From the NCBI GenBank assembly GCA_047975025.1, contig JBKECY010000024.1, forward strand, positions 1 to 64,000: a DNA stretch of 64,000 nucleotides, in the 5' to 3' direction. Source of the DNA: JBKECY01 sp047975025 (GTDB lineage: Bacteria; Bacillota; Clostridia; Lachnospirales; Lachnospiraceae). This document shows positions 43,519 to 52,148 of the stretch, piece after piece (positions within the stretch are counted from its first letter, which is position 1; each line of letters begins with the position of its first letter). Both the position numbers and the translations under genes were made by a program. The notes under the pieces are model-generated. The model worked only from the letters and a program-made list of their open reading frames with translations, had not been told where the DNA came from and did no database searches.

Positions 43519-44331
43519 ATGAAAAAAATATTAGTGATGTTATTATGTTCGGTTATGGCCGTAGGCATGCTGGCAGGTTGTGGTTCCAGTAGTGCAGATG
43601 ATACAACGACAGATGCAACAGAAGCAGCTGACAGCAGTGAAGACAGCAGTGATGCGAAGACTTGGATTATAGCAACAGATACGGTCTTCAAACCATTCGA
43701 ATATACTAATGAGAACAATGAATTCGTTGGAATTGACGTTGATATTATTGCAGCAATCGCAGCAGATCAGGGATTTGAATACGAATTGAACAGCCTTGGC
43801 TGGGATGCAGCGGTAGCGGCGGTACAGTCAGGACAGGCGGATGCGATTATCGCAGGCGCTACAATTAAGCAGGAAAGAATTGATTCCGGCTGGATCTTCT
43901 CAGATGGTTATTACAATGCGACCCAGACATTTGTAGTGGCAAAGGGAAGCGATATTACAGATTATGAAGGACTTCGCGGTAAAAACGTTGCAGTCAAAAA
44001 CGGTACTGCCGGTGCGGATTTTGCAGACAGTTTAAAGGATCAATATGGATTTACTGTGACCGTATTTGAAGATTCTCCGACCATGTATCAGGATGTAATT
44101 CTTGGCAACAGCGCAGCATGTGTGGAAGACACACCGATTATGCAAGTGTCAATCAAAGAAGGTGGCCTTGAGCTTCAGATTCCGGAAGGCATGGAAAGTG
44201 AAGGCGCTCCCTACGGAATGGCTATTATGGATGAGAAGAATCAGGAATTGCTTACTATGTTCAATGCAGGACTGGCAAATATCAAAGACAACGGAACATA
44301 TGATGAAATCTTGAATACATATTTATCATAG
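43519..44331 (+). CDS. Amino acid ABC transporter substrate-binding lipoprotein
   Basis: Extracellular binding protein of family 3, 270 residues. A signal peptide ends in the lipobox MLAGC (lipid Cys about 21), then a Ser/Asp/Thr-rich linker to about residue 46. The ligand domain begins with WIIATDTVFKPFEY and contains FVGIDVDIIAAIA, GQADAIIAGATIKQERI and LRGKNVAVKNGTAG, typical of polar or general amino acid receptors. The exact amino acid cannot be read. The permease and ATPase genes follow, separated by a hairpin that probably lowers their expression relative to the receptor. Confidence 0.92.
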   Translation: MKKILVMLLCSVMAVGMLAGCGSSSADDTTTDATEAADSSEDSSDAKTWIIATDTVFKPFEYTNENNEFVGIDVDIIAAIAADQGFEYELNSLGWDAAVAAVQSGQADAIIAGATIKQERIDSGWIFSDGYYNATQTFVVAKGSDITDYEGLRGKNVAVKNGTAGADFADSLKDQYGFTVTVFEDSPTMYQDVILGNSAACVEDTPIMQVSIKEGGLELQIPEGMESEGAPYGMAIMDEKNQELLTMFNAGLANIKDNGTYDEILNTYLS

Positions 44332-44353
44332 CAGCACCTGTGATAGGACGATG

Positions 44354-44385
44354 AACGTAGGAGATCAGTAGTGGTTTCCTACGTT
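44354..44385 (+). terminator. Intercistronic hairpin between receptor and permease genes
   Basis: AACGTAGGA (44354-44362) and TCCTACGTT (44377-44385) form a perfect 9-bp stem followed by TATTTATAT. The tail is weak, so it is probably a partial terminator or an mRNA 3'-end stabiliser for the receptor transcript. Confidence 0.6.
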
Positions 44386-44415
44386 TATTTATATAAAAGG
44401 AAAAGGAGAATATAG

Positions 44416-45084
44416 ATGCTATCAATTATTCAAAACTACGGTTTTATGCTGCTGGGGGCATTGGGGCGAACCTTACAGCTTACGCTCTTGTCACTTTTCT
44501 TTGCCCTTTTGATAGGTATGTTGTTTGCTCTAATGAATGTAGGAAAGAATCGGTTCTTTAATTTTCTGGGCGCAGTGTATGTAGATGCGGTCAGAGGTGT
44601 CCCTCTGATTGTACTGGCATTTTTTATCTATTTTGGTGTGCCGGCAGCTGTTAAGATGATGGGAATTGAGGGCTTTAAATTCTCCGCACTGGTTGCAGGA
44701 ACCATAGCGTTGTCCATGAACTGTGGAGCTTATATGGCAGAAATTTTCAGAGCAGGTATCGAAAGCATTGACAAGGGACAGATGGAAGCCAGCCGAAGTC
44801 TGGGACTTACGTATGCTAAAAGTATGCGTCTGATTATTTTGCCGCAGGCAATACGGACAATGATTCCGTCTATTATTAATCAATTCATTATTACGATAAA
44901 GGACACATCTATTTTATCGGTTATCGCTTATCCTGAGTTGACGAATATGGGAAAAATTATTAGCGGTAATACATTTAAAGTGTTCGAATCCTGGGCGCTT
45001 GTGGCAATCTTATACATGGTGGTTATTATCAGCTTAAGTAAAATTGCCAAGAAGATTGAAAGGAGGGTGAACCGTGGAAGATAA
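44416..45084 (+). CDS. Amino acid ABC transporter permease
   Basis: HisM/GlnP-type permease of 222 residues with about five membrane helices. The family features MLLGALGRTLQLTLLSL at the start, YVDAVRGVPLIVLAFFIYFG, NCGAYMAEIFRAGIESIDKGQMEASRSLGL and the EAA loop ending in LPQAIRTMIPSIINQFI are clear. It overlaps the ATPase gene by 11 bases, so the two are translationally coupled. Confidence 0.95.
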   Translation: MLSIIQNYGFMLLGALGRTLQLTLLSLFFALLIGMLFALMNVGKNRFFNFLGAVYVDAVRGVPLIVLAFFIYFGVPAAVKMMGIEGFKFSALVAGTIALSMNCGAYMAEIFRAGIESIDKGQMEASRSLGLTYAKSMRLIILPQAIRTMIPSIINQFIITIKDTSILSVIAYPELTNMGKIISGNTFKVFESWALVAILYMVVIISLSKIAKKIERRVNRGR

Positions 45085-45814
45085 GAACGCAATCATTCAG
45101 GTCAAAAACCTGAAAAAAAGTTTTGGGAAGCTGGAAGTCTTGAAGGATATTAGCATAGATATCAAAGTGGGAGAGGTCGTAGTTCTCATTGGTCCGTCGG
45201 GAAGCGGCAAATCAACTTTTTTACGATGTCTGAACCAGCTGGAACAATCAACGGGTGGTCAGATTATTATTGACGGAGTAGACATCACAGACAAGCATAC
45301 GGACATTAATAAAGTACGTGAAAACATTGGTATGGTCTTTCAGCACTTTAATTTGTTTCCGCACAAAACGGTGCAGGAGAATGTCATGCTGGCGCCCATA
45401 GAACTTAAGAAGATGACGAAGCAGGAAGGCAAAGACAAGGCGGAGCAGTTATTGGCACGTGTGGGTATGGGAAGTAAAGCTGATGCCTATCCATCCCAGC
45501 TCTCCGGTGGGCAAAAACAGCGTGTGGCCATCGCCCGTGCATTGGCAATGAATCCTGATGTCATGCTTTTTGATGAGCCGACATCTGCGCTGGATCCTGA
45601 AATGGTGGGAGAAGTACTTGCTGTCATGCAGGAGCTTGTAGCGGAAGGAATGACGATGATGGTTGTGACACATGAGATTGGATTTGCCAGAGAAGTGGCA
45701 GATCGTGTATTGTTTATGGATGGTGGATACATTATAGAGGAGGGAACTCCGGAGCGTATTTTTACGAACCCCAGAGAACCCAGAACAATCGACTTTTTGA
45801 ACAAAGTCTTATAG
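45074..45814 (+). CDS. Amino acid ABC transporter ATP-binding protein
   Basis: GlnQ/HisP-type ATPase of 246 residues. Walker A GPSGSGKST, Q-loop GMVFQHFNLFPHKTVQEN, signature LSGGQKQRVAIARALA, Walker B VMLFDEPTSALDPE and H-loop VVTHEIGFAREVADR are all canonical. It starts with GTG, seven bases after AGGAGG, inside the end of the permease gene. The cytidylate-kinase-like gene starts 18 bases after its stop. Confidence 0.96.
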   Translation: MEDKNAIIQVKNLKKSFGKLEVLKDISIDIKVGEVVVLIGPSGSGKSTFLRCLNQLEQSTGGQIIIDGVDITDKHTDINKVRENIGMVFQHFNLFPHKTVQENVMLAPIELKKMTKQEGKDKAEQLLARVGMGSKADAYPSQLSGGQKQRVAIARALAMNPDVMLFDEPTSALDPEMVGEVLAVMQELVAEGMTMMVVTHEIGFAREVADRVLFMDGGYIIEEGTPERIFTNPREPRTIDFLNKVL

Positions 45815-45832
45815 GCATTGGGAGGAAAAGCC

Positions 45833-46438
45833 ATGAAAAAGATTATTACGATCAGCCGGGAGTTCGGTGCCGGTGGAGGTGAAATTGGACGGGAAGTGGC
45901 AAAGCGCTTGAATTATGAGTACTTTGATAAGGAGATCATTTTACGCTCGGCACGCGAATCAAATGTGGATGTACAGAGTCTGCTTAAATGGGATGAGAAG
46001 ATTCCCATGGACTTCGGCTTTGCTCAAAGCCTGTTTGATTTTTACAGCAGACCGCTGGATGAACGTCTTTTTGAAATACAACAACAGGTAATACGCAAGA
46101 TTGCAGAGCGTGGCAGCTGCGTTATCTTGGGACGAAATGCGAATACAATTTTAAAGGAATTTGATAACACATTACATGTGTTTGTTCATGCGGATTTCAA
46201 CTGGCGTTTGGAACGAATGAAAGGCAAAATGCCGGAAGATACAGATGCTAAAATCGCAGAGAAGATCAAAAGTGTGGATAAGACTCGTAAAAAGTATTGT
46301 TCTCACTATACAGCGACGGAATTCGGCATGGCTGCCTATTATGATATTTGTGCGAACACTTCTACTTTGGGCATTGAAGACTGCATAGATACAGTTTGTG
46401 CTTTAGCGCAGTTAGAAGATCCGGATGGGCTGTTATAA
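45833..46438 (+). CDS. Cytidylate kinase-like family protein
   Basis: 201-residue P-loop kinase-like protein. ITISREFGAGGGEIGREVAKRL is the family's variant of the nucleotide loop, followed by YEYFDKEII. Then come GSCVILGRNANTIL and a C-terminal Arg/Lys-rich lid (RLERMKGKM, DKTRKKYCSHYT). True CMP kinases have a different core, and the function of this group is unproven. I start at ATG 45833, nine bases after GGGAGG; the in-frame start 15 bases earlier has no ribosome site. It ends the amino acid ABC operon before a strong terminator. Confidence 0.85.
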   Translation: MKKIITISREFGAGGGEIGREVAKRLNYEYFDKEIILRSARESNVDVQSLLKWDEKIPMDFGFAQSLFDFYSRPLDERLFEIQQQVIRKIAERGSCVILGRNANTILKEFDNTLHVFVHADFNWRLERMKGKMPEDTDAKIAEKIKSVDKTRKKYCSHYTATEFGMAAYYDICANTSTLGIEDCIDTVCALAQLEDPDGLL

Positions 46439-46465
46439 TTTCTAAATTAAATCAGGTTGCGTGTT

Positions 46466-46502
46466 ATATGGGGACAGGTCGTACGACTTGTCCCCATATT
46501 TT
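46466..46502 (+). terminator. Long hairpin terminator
   Basis: ATATGGGGACA (46466-46476) pairs perfectly with TGTCCCCATAT (46489-46499). The loop contains GTCGTACGAC, itself palindromic, so the stem may extend. T residues follow. Confidence 0.85.
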
Positions 46503-46526
46503 GCGTGTTGCTTGGCAAAATGAGAT

Positions 46527-46555
46527 TTGATTGGATAAAAATAGACAAGTATACT
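46527..46555 (+). promoter_or_regulatory. Candidate promoter for the surface protein gene
   Basis: TTGATT (46527-46532), a 17-base spacer and TATACT (46550-46555), about 40 bases before ATG 46596. Confidence 0.6.
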
Positions 46556-46595
46556 TTTTCCTGTAGTGAAAACAAACGTTAGGAGATGACAGGAA

Positions 46596-48256
46596 ATGAA
46601 AATTGTAAGAAAAGCAATGGGTTACTTGTTAAGCATCATGTTGTTAGGAGGGTTGCTATTAACTAATGCAGGACTTCTTGAGTCAGAAGCAGGAGAGTTG
46701 TCCGTTGGTACGACGGAAACTACTTACATCGATGATGTACCCTCTGCGTCAACAAACCAACTTGGAATTGCACAGAACTTTCTGGTGTTCGCGGATTCAG
46801 TGAAGCTTTATTCACATACGAATGGGAACATCGCCGTAAATTCATTAAGTAGTACATCTAATTTCGGCCTGAATGTCAAAAATGGAGGCCTTGCGCTGGC
46901 AAAGGAATATAACTATGCCAAAACAATAGATTCTATTATGTCAAGTTCTTTTATTTCAGAGAGAGAAAATAAGTTTGTTATTGGAAATACGGTAACGTGC
47001 TATTTGCAGATAATGGACAACGCTATGAGATTAAAGGTAACAAAATGGATCACCTGTCGATGGGCAGTCTGTATTATGAAGCAGAATCTGAGGATTATAT
47101 AGATGTGAATCAAGAGTTAGAAGACTTGTCAGAACTCTCAGTCACATTTGGAAGTTATACGGGTGAGGCATACCCGAAAGTGGAGGAAAATGGTAATGAA
47201 GGAAGCACCAAAACTCTTGATTTGAAAGACTATACGCCTAATGCTGAGGGAACCTATATCCTTAATATTGATGGGAGTTTCTTTAATGAAGCAGGCACCC
47301 TTTCCGTTATTAATGTTCCCAGAGCTTCGGCAGAAAAAATAGTATTAATAAATGTTGATATAGCTGATTCAAATGCAAGCATCAACAAGGATATTTCGCT
47401 GACTTACACAGATGAGGTTGTTAAACATAATACAGAGATGGCAGAAGGTTCAGCAAATTATGAAGACAATACAATCTTGTGGAATTTTGTAGATGGAAGT
47501 GCTGCCTATACAGGTGATTTGGTTTTGCAAAAATCATGGATGGGAAGCATATTGGCTCCCGAGGCAAGCCTGACTTCCTCCTGTAATATTGATGGAAACA
47601 TTATTGTTGAGTCAGCAGAACTTTCAGGGGAAACACATAAATGGGATCTTGCCAGAATTCCTATCACCGGTTACTCCGTACCGGTAGCAACGCCAACTCC
47701 GGAAGTGACTAATACCCCAGAGGTGACCAATACCCCAGCAGTGACCAACACGCCAGAGGTGACCAACACCCCAGAAGTGACCAATACCCCAGAGGTGACC
47801 AATACACCAGCAGTGACCAACACACCGGAAGTGACGAACACCCCGGAAGTGACTAACACCCCAGAAGTGACCAACACCCCAGAGGTGACCAATACGCCAG
47901 AGGTGACCAATACACCGGAAGTGACCAACACCCCGGAGGTTACCAATACGCCAGAGGTTACCAATACACCAGAGGTGACCAATACACCGGAAGTTACTGT
48001 AACAGCAACACAGACACCATCAGCAACACCCACAGGAGCAACTGCAGCCGTTACGACAACACCTGTAACAACTACAGCAGCAGCAACCGGCAAAGTCGTC
48101 AGCATGGTAAAATCTGACGCGGCAACCGCATCTAAGAAGGCGGTACAGACATCGGATGCAACAGATATGGTTGTCAGCAGTGCAGTAACAGCAGGAAGTA
48201 TCCTTGTGATCATTGGCCTGCTGGCTGTCCTGATTAGAAGAAGTAAAAGACAGTAG
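46596..48256 (+). pseudogene. Choice-of-anchor-A surface protein with Thr/Pro repeats, frameshifted
   Basis: Two overlapping frames make one protein of about 550 residues. The first (46596-47102) has a signal peptide (MKIVRKAMGYLLSIMLLGG...) and the LGIAQNFLVFADSVKLYSHTNGNIAVN segment of choice-of-anchor-A adhesin domains. The second (readable from 46997 to 48256) continues with LFADNGQRYEIKGNK, the GSILAPEASLTSSCNIDGNIIV closing segment of that domain, sixteen NTPEVT-type repeats, a Thr-rich linker and a C-terminal membrane anchor (VQTSD, hydrophobic stretch, RRSKRQ). One missing base near 46995-46999 (ACG-GTG read as ACGTG) breaks it. The anchor resembles a sortase signal without LPXTG. Probably a cell-surface adhesin when intact. 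Confidence 0.75.
47711..47998 (+). repeat. Sixteen 18-bp coding repeats (NTPEVT)
   Basis: Sixteen consecutive copies of an 18-base unit encoding Asn-Thr-Pro-Glu-Val-Thr; two copies (the second and the sixth) have Ala for Glu. Third-position changes such as AAC/AAT, ACC/ACA/ACG and GTG/GTT differ between copies. This is a cell-wall-spanning stalk that can vary in length by slippage. Confidence 0.95.
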
Positions 48257-48283
48257 TGGGGGATTCGGACTTTTATTAAAGCT

Positions 48284-48320
48284 AAGGACTACATTCATCT
48301 AAGCGAATGCAGTCCTTTTG
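48284..48320 (+). terminator. Terminator after the surface protein gene
   Basis: AAGGACTACATTC (48284-48296) and GAATGCAGTCCTT (48305-48317) pair with one mismatch, followed by TTG and a short T stretch. Confidence 0.7.
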
Positions 48321-48386
48321 TGTTGTATGGATTCGCATAAAGGCGGCTCAAAAACAGTGAGTATCCTTGTTTTTTTGCCAAAAAGG

Positions 48387-48415
48387 TTGGCATTTTACTG
48401 TAAAAAGGGTATAAT
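48387..48415 (+). promoter_or_regulatory. Sigma-A promoter for the phosphatase-HD gene pair
   Basis: TTGGCA (48387-48392), a 17-base spacer and a perfect TATAAT (48410-48415), 45 bases before ATG 48461. Confidence 0.75.
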
Positions 48416-48460
48416 ATGATACGGGAAAGAATGGCACCATAAGGAGGGAATAGTAAAGCT

Positions 48461-49522
48461 ATGCAATATGGAAAACTGCAAGTAGAGGAAGGATCGTTGC
48501 TTTTCTCAAGAAAACTGAAAAATATCACACTGTCTGTTCAGGATGTGCTATGGGTGTACCGAAGTAAAGTAGACTGCAGCAAGATCGAAGAGGACACGCA
48601 GGATGAGCCAGTAGAAAGTTTTCAATTGGTGCTGTTCACGAAGACAAAGAAAAAATACATTTTTGATATGTCTGAAGAGGATACTCTTTTGTGCATGAAA
48701 AAATTAAAAGAATTAAATCCCGGATTAATCACCGGCTATCCGAAAGGGGCGCAGATTCCATTGCTGAGCCTGTCGAATACCCGGGATCTCGGTGCGTTAA
48801 GAACAGAAGATGGAAAGCGGATTATTCCGCACCGTCTGCTTAGAAGCGGCGAGCTATATCATGTGTCGCAGGAAGATCAACTGACGCTTTTACAAGAATA
48901 TAATCTGAAGACGGTCATAGATTTACGCACACAGGCGGAACGGGAACAGAAGCCGGATACACAGATGGATGGAGTGCAGTATATACATAACCCGATTTTT
49001 GATGATGAGGCACTCGGTATTACAAGAGAGAAGAGTATCTTTGATATTCTTTCTGATTTTCAGAGTACGCAGTCCTTCGATATGATGGATTTATATGAAC
49101 AGCTGGTAACGGATAAGTACTGTAAGAATCATTATGCGAATTTTTTTCAGAATCTTACCGAACATACGGAAGGTGCGATTCTGTGGCACTGCAGTGCCGG
49201 TAAGGACCGGGCAGGAATTGCGACAATGCTTCTGCTTAGCGCCCTTGGTGTCCCCAAAGGAGCCATCATAGATGATTTTATGAGAACAAATATTTTCTTA
49301 GAACCTGAAATGCAGTATTTCGTACGCAAAATGCAGGATGAAAATGAATCACCGGAAAATATTGAGAAGATGCTGCCGCTTTTCCAGGTCAGGGAAAGCT
49401 ATATACAGCAGGTATACCGAATCATTGAACAGGAATATGGAACAATTGATGCGTATCTGAAGAAGGAAATGTGCCTGACACCCAAGGCACTGGAAATCCT
49501 AAAGGATAGCTTTCTAATCTAA
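48461..49522 (+). CDS. Tyrosine-protein phosphatase-like protein with an N-terminal extension
   Basis: 353 residues. The C-terminal two-thirds match bacterial tyrosine/lipid phosphatases: NTRDLGALRTEDG and LLRSGELYHVSQEDQ near 106-140, VIDLRTQAEREQKPD, and the P-loop HCSAGKDRAG with Cys244 and Arg250. The Lys in the loop is seen in phosphoinositide-type as well as protein phosphatases of this group. Residues 1-90 are an extra beta-rich domain (GSLLFSRKLKNITLSVQDVLWVYRSK...) that resembles a PH-like fold; that is inference. AAGGAGGG precedes the start. The HD hydrolase gene starts 12 bases downstream. Confidence 0.85.
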   Translation: MQYGKLQVEEGSLLFSRKLKNITLSVQDVLWVYRSKVDCSKIEEDTQDEPVESFQLVLFTKTKKKYIFDMSEEDTLLCMKKLKELNPGLITGYPKGAQIPLLSLSNTRDLGALRTEDGKRIIPHRLLRSGELYHVSQEDQLTLLQEYNLKTVIDLRTQAEREQKPDTQMDGVQYIHNPIFDDEALGITREKSIFDILSDFQSTQSFDMMDLYEQLVTDKYCKNHYANFFQNLTEHTEGAILWHCSAGKDRAGIATMLLLSALGVPKGAIIDDFMRTNIFLEPEMQYFVRKMQDENESPENIEKMLPLFQVRESYIQQVYRIIEQEYGTIDAYLKKEMCLTPKALEILKDSFLI

Positions 49523-49533
49523 AGGAGCAAAGT

Positions 49534-50028
49534 ATGGAGCCAGCAATCAATCAGGCAATAGGTGAGATGATTTCTTATTATGCGGGAGACCCAAGGCGGA
49601 TTCAGCATTTCCTTAAAGTTCACAGTTTTGCAAGGTGGATGGGGGCACAGGAACTTTTGCCGGCTGATGAGATGCTGATTTTAGAACTGGCAGCTCTGAT
49701 GCATGATATTGGCATTAAGGAAAGCGAGAATAAATACGGTACGGCGACGGGAAAGCAGCAGGAAAAAGAAGGACCGCCTCTGGCGCGCGTATTTCTCCAG
49801 AATTTGGGCGTGGATAAGAAAGTAACGGAAAGAGTATGCTATCTTGTGGCGCATCATCACACCTACCGTAATGTAGCGGGAAAAGATTATCAGATTCTGA
49901 TTGAGGCCGATTTCCTCGTAAATGCCTATGAAGATCAGTTAGAGCGAGAGGCTATTGAGGCAGCAGAGGAAAAGATTTTTACCACTAAAACCGGAAAATG
50001 GCTCTTAAAACGCCAGTTTCTGACATAA
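49534..50028 (+). CDS. HD-domain hydrolase
   Basis: 164-residue HD-superfamily metal-dependent phosphohydrolase. The first His is in RIQHFLKVHSFARWM, the HD pair in ELAALMHDIGIKESE, and later metal ligands in LVAHHHTY and EADFLVN. The ligand pattern is complete, so catalytic activity is likely. Substrates in this superfamily range from nucleotides to cyclic dinucleotides, and nothing here decides among them. AAAGGAG precedes ATG 49534. Paired with the upstream phosphatase gene under one promoter. Confidence 0.85.
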   Translation: MEPAINQAIGEMISYYAGDPRRIQHFLKVHSFARWMGAQELLPADEMLILELAALMHDIGIKESENKYGTATGKQQEKEGPPLARVFLQNLGVDKKVTERVCYLVAHHHTYRNVAGKDYQILIEADFLVNAYEDQLEREAIEAAEEKIFTTKTGKWLLKRQFLT

Positions 50029-50035
50029 TGATTGA

Positions 50036-50064
50036 TTGACAAAGAAATCATTAGTTGTTAGAAT
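50036..50064 (+). promoter_or_regulatory. Sigma-A promoter for ilvN
   Basis: TTGACA (50036-50041), a 17-base spacer and TAGAAT (50059-50064). The start codon is only 29 bases downstream, leaving no room for a T-box or leader-peptide attenuator. Confidence 0.75.
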
Positions 50065-50093
50065 TGAGTTTGTCCGAATAGGAGGAAGTACTG

Positions 50094-50591
50094 ATGAAGC
50101 AAAGAGTTTTTTCGATTCTGGTAGACAATACGGCAGGTGTATTAAGCCGCGTGGCCGGTTTGTTCAGCAGACGGGGATTTAATATAGACAGTTTTACAGC
50201 AGGCGTTACGGCTGACCCGAAGTTCTCAAGGATGACGATTGTCTGCACCGGAGATGAGCTGGTACATCAGCAGATTGAGAAGCAATTAAAAAAGCTGGTG
50301 GATGTGCGTGATATCAAGGTGCTAAAACCGACGGAGAGCGTGAACCGCGAATTGATTCTGGTGAAACTCAAAGTGGATCAGGTGCAGCGTCAGAATGTGA
50401 TTTCAATCGTCAATGTGTTCCGCGCTAAAATTGTTGATATCGGACATGAATCACTGGTGATTGAACTCACAGGAGATTCAGGAAAGCTGGAAGCCTTTTT
50501 GAGTCTGGTGCAGGGATATGAGATTCTGGAACTCGCCAGAACAGGCCTGACAGGCTTATCCAGAGGAATACATGACGTACGTTTTATTTAA
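50094..50591 (+). CDS. ilvN: Acetolactate synthase small (regulatory) subunit
   Basis: Regulatory subunit of acetohydroxyacid synthase, the first shared enzyme of valine, leucine and isoleucine synthesis; it binds the feedback inhibitor valine. 165 residues. The N-terminal ACT domain is RVFSILVDNTAGVLSRVAGLFSRRGFNIDSFTAG, and the second half ends with GYEILELARTGLTGLSRG as in the family. TAGGAGGAAG precedes ATG 50094. No large subunit (ilvB) gene is adjacent; ilvC follows 72 bases later. Confidence 0.96.
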   Translation: MKQRVFSILVDNTAGVLSRVAGLFSRRGFNIDSFTAGVTADPKFSRMTIVCTGDELVHQQIEKQLKKLVDVRDIKVLKPTESVNRELILVKLKVDQVQRQNVISIVNVFRAKIVDIGHESLVIELTGDSGKLEAFLSLVQGYEILELARTGLTGLSRGIHDVRFI

Positions 50592-50663
50592 GTGTAGTAG
50601 TTAAGGCGATCCCATAACAATTTGGAGACCTTATCATATAAATCATTCATAGGAGGAACAATC

Positions 50664-51677
50664 ATGGCAGCAAAAATTTATTATCAAGAGGACTGTAATT
50701 TATCGTTATTAGAAGGGAAAACAATTGCTATTATCGGCTATGGAAGCCAGGGTCATGCACATGCCCTTAATGCAAAAGAATCCGGATATAACGTAATTAT
50801 TGGTCTGTATGAGGGAAGCAAATCATGGGAAAAAGCAGAAAAACAAGGATTTGAAGTGTTTACTGCTGCTGAAGCTGCTAAAAGAGCCGATGTAATTATG
50901 ATTCTCATTAACGATGAGAAACAGGCAGATATGTATGAGGAATCCATCAAACCAAATCTGGAAGAAGGCAATATGTTAATGTTCGCACATGGATTTGCCA
51001 TCCATTTCGGACAGATTATTGCACCAAAAAATGTTGATGTTACTATGATCGCACCAAAAGGACCGGGACATACAGTAAGAAGCCAGTACCAGGAGGGTAA
51101 AGGTGTTCCTGCATTAGTAGCGGTACATCAGGATGCAAGTGGCAAAGCAAAAGACAAAGCTCTTGCTTATGCAGCCGCTATTGGCGGAGCAAGAGCCGGT
51201 GTTTTGGAAACTACTTTCAGAGAAGAAACTGAAACCGATTTGTTTGGCGAGCAGGCAGTTCTTTGCGGCGGTGTTACAGCGCTGATGAAATGTGGATTTG
51301 AAGTATTAGTTGAGGCAGGATATGAGCCGGAGAGTGCGTACTTTGAGTGTATCCATGAGATGAAACTGATCGTTGACCTGATTTTCCAGAGTGGATTCGA
51401 AGGAATGCGTTATTCAATCTCTAATACAGCCGAGTATGGCGATTATATTACTGGACCGAAGATTATTACAGAAGATACCAAGAATGCAATGAGACAAGTT
51501 CTTAAAGATATCCAGACAGGCGTGTTCGCCCGTAACTGGCTTCTTGAGAATAAAGTGGGATGCCCCAGCTTCAAAGCAATTAGAAAGAAAGAGGCTTCTC
51601 ATAAGTTGGAAGAGGTTGGAGCAGAACTTCGTAAGCTGTACAGCTGGAACAACGAGAACAAATTACTGGATAACTAA
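50664..51677 (+). CDS. ilvC: Ketol-acid reductoisomerase
   Basis: NADPH- and Mg-dependent enzyme converting acetolactate to dihydroxyisovalerate. Class I form, 337 residues. The Rossmann motif GYGSQGHAHALNAKESG, the DVTMIAPKGPGHTVR segment, GGARAGVLETTFREETETDLFGEQAVLCGG with metal-binding Asp and Glu, and the C-terminal NTAEYGDYITGP knot-domain segment are all present. I start at ATG 50664 (MAAKIYYQEDCN), eight bases after AGGAGG. Confidence 0.97.
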   Translation: MAAKIYYQEDCNLSLLEGKTIAIIGYGSQGHAHALNAKESGYNVIIGLYEGSKSWEKAEKQGFEVFTAAEAAKRADVIMILINDEKQADMYEESIKPNLEEGNMLMFAHGFAIHFGQIIAPKNVDVTMIAPKGPGHTVRSQYQEGKGVPALVAVHQDASGKAKDKALAYAAAIGGARAGVLETTFREETETDLFGEQAVLCGGVTALMKCGFEVLVEAGYEPESAYFECIHEMKLIVDLIFQSGFEGMRYSISNTAEYGDYITGPKIITEDTKNAMRQVLKDIQTGVFARNWLLENKVGCPSFKAIRKKEASHKLEEVGAELRKLYSWNNENKLLDN

Positions 51678-51732
51678 TTTTAATATGAAATATCAAAGCA
51701 GAGCAGGTCTTTTGTTTTGATGAGGGAAGGGG

Positions 51733-52095
51733 ATGCAGATGAGAGAAGAGAGAAGTATTGCATTAAGTATTGTTTTATCAATTATCACCTGTGGTATTTA
51801 TGGGTTGTACTGGATTGCTGTATTAAATGATGAAACATTGGCAGATTTGGGTGAGCAGGGAACTTCAGGCGGTATGGTCGTACTGCTGTCTATCATTACT
51901 TGCAACATCTATGGCTGGTACTGGATGTATCAGTTAGGAGACAGAGTTGACAGATTGAATTCGCAGAATGGAAAAGTTTCTTCAAATTCTTCTATTTTGT
52001 ACCTGTTGCTTAGTATCTTCGGGCTGAATATTGTGGCATTGGCAATTGCTCAAAATGAGATGAATTCAATCAATGCAAACCGATTTAACGGATAA
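51733..52095 (+). CDS. DUF4234-type membrane protein
   Basis: 120 residues with three hydrophobic segments. The repeated pattern IALSIVLSIITCGIYGLYW and VVLLSIITCNIYGWYW, each with Gly-Ile-Tyr-Gly-x-Tyr-Trp, is typical of DUF4234 proteins. The function is unknown. ATG 51733 and 51739 are both possible starts relative to GAGGGAAGGGG. It stands alone between ilvC and the LysR gene, with a terminator behind it. Confidence 0.8.
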   Translation: MQMREERSIALSIVLSIITCGIYGLYWIAVLNDETLADLGEQGTSGGMVVLLSIITCNIYGWYWMYQLGDRVDRLNSQNGKVSSNSSILYLLLSIFGLNIVALAIAQNEMNSINANRFNG

Positions 52096-52111
52096 TATGA
52101 TTGTTCCGCAG

Positions 52112-52138
52112 GAGGATGGCCTATGGCCATCCTCTTTT
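52112..52138. terminator. Terminator between the DUF4234 and LysR genes
   Basis: GAGGATGGCC, loop TAT, GGCCATCCTC: a perfect 10-bp stem followed by TTTT, placed between convergent stop codons. Confidence 0.85.
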
Positions 52139-52148
52139 ATATCCAAGG

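Noticed and set aside
47711..47998. Possible CRISPR array
   Set aside because: The 18-bp units are contiguous, have no spacers and encode a regular Thr/Pro hexapeptide in frame.
47671..48213. Open - strand frame of 180 codons made of a VLVTSG-like repeat
   Set aside because: It is the antisense shadow of the NTPEVT repeats of the surface protein; the 18-base periodicity opens the opposite frame.
50029..50093. T-box or leader-peptide attenuator for ilvN
   Set aside because: The promoter lies 29 bases before the ATG, no AGGGTGGTACCGCG-like motif is present, and there is no room for alternative hairpins.
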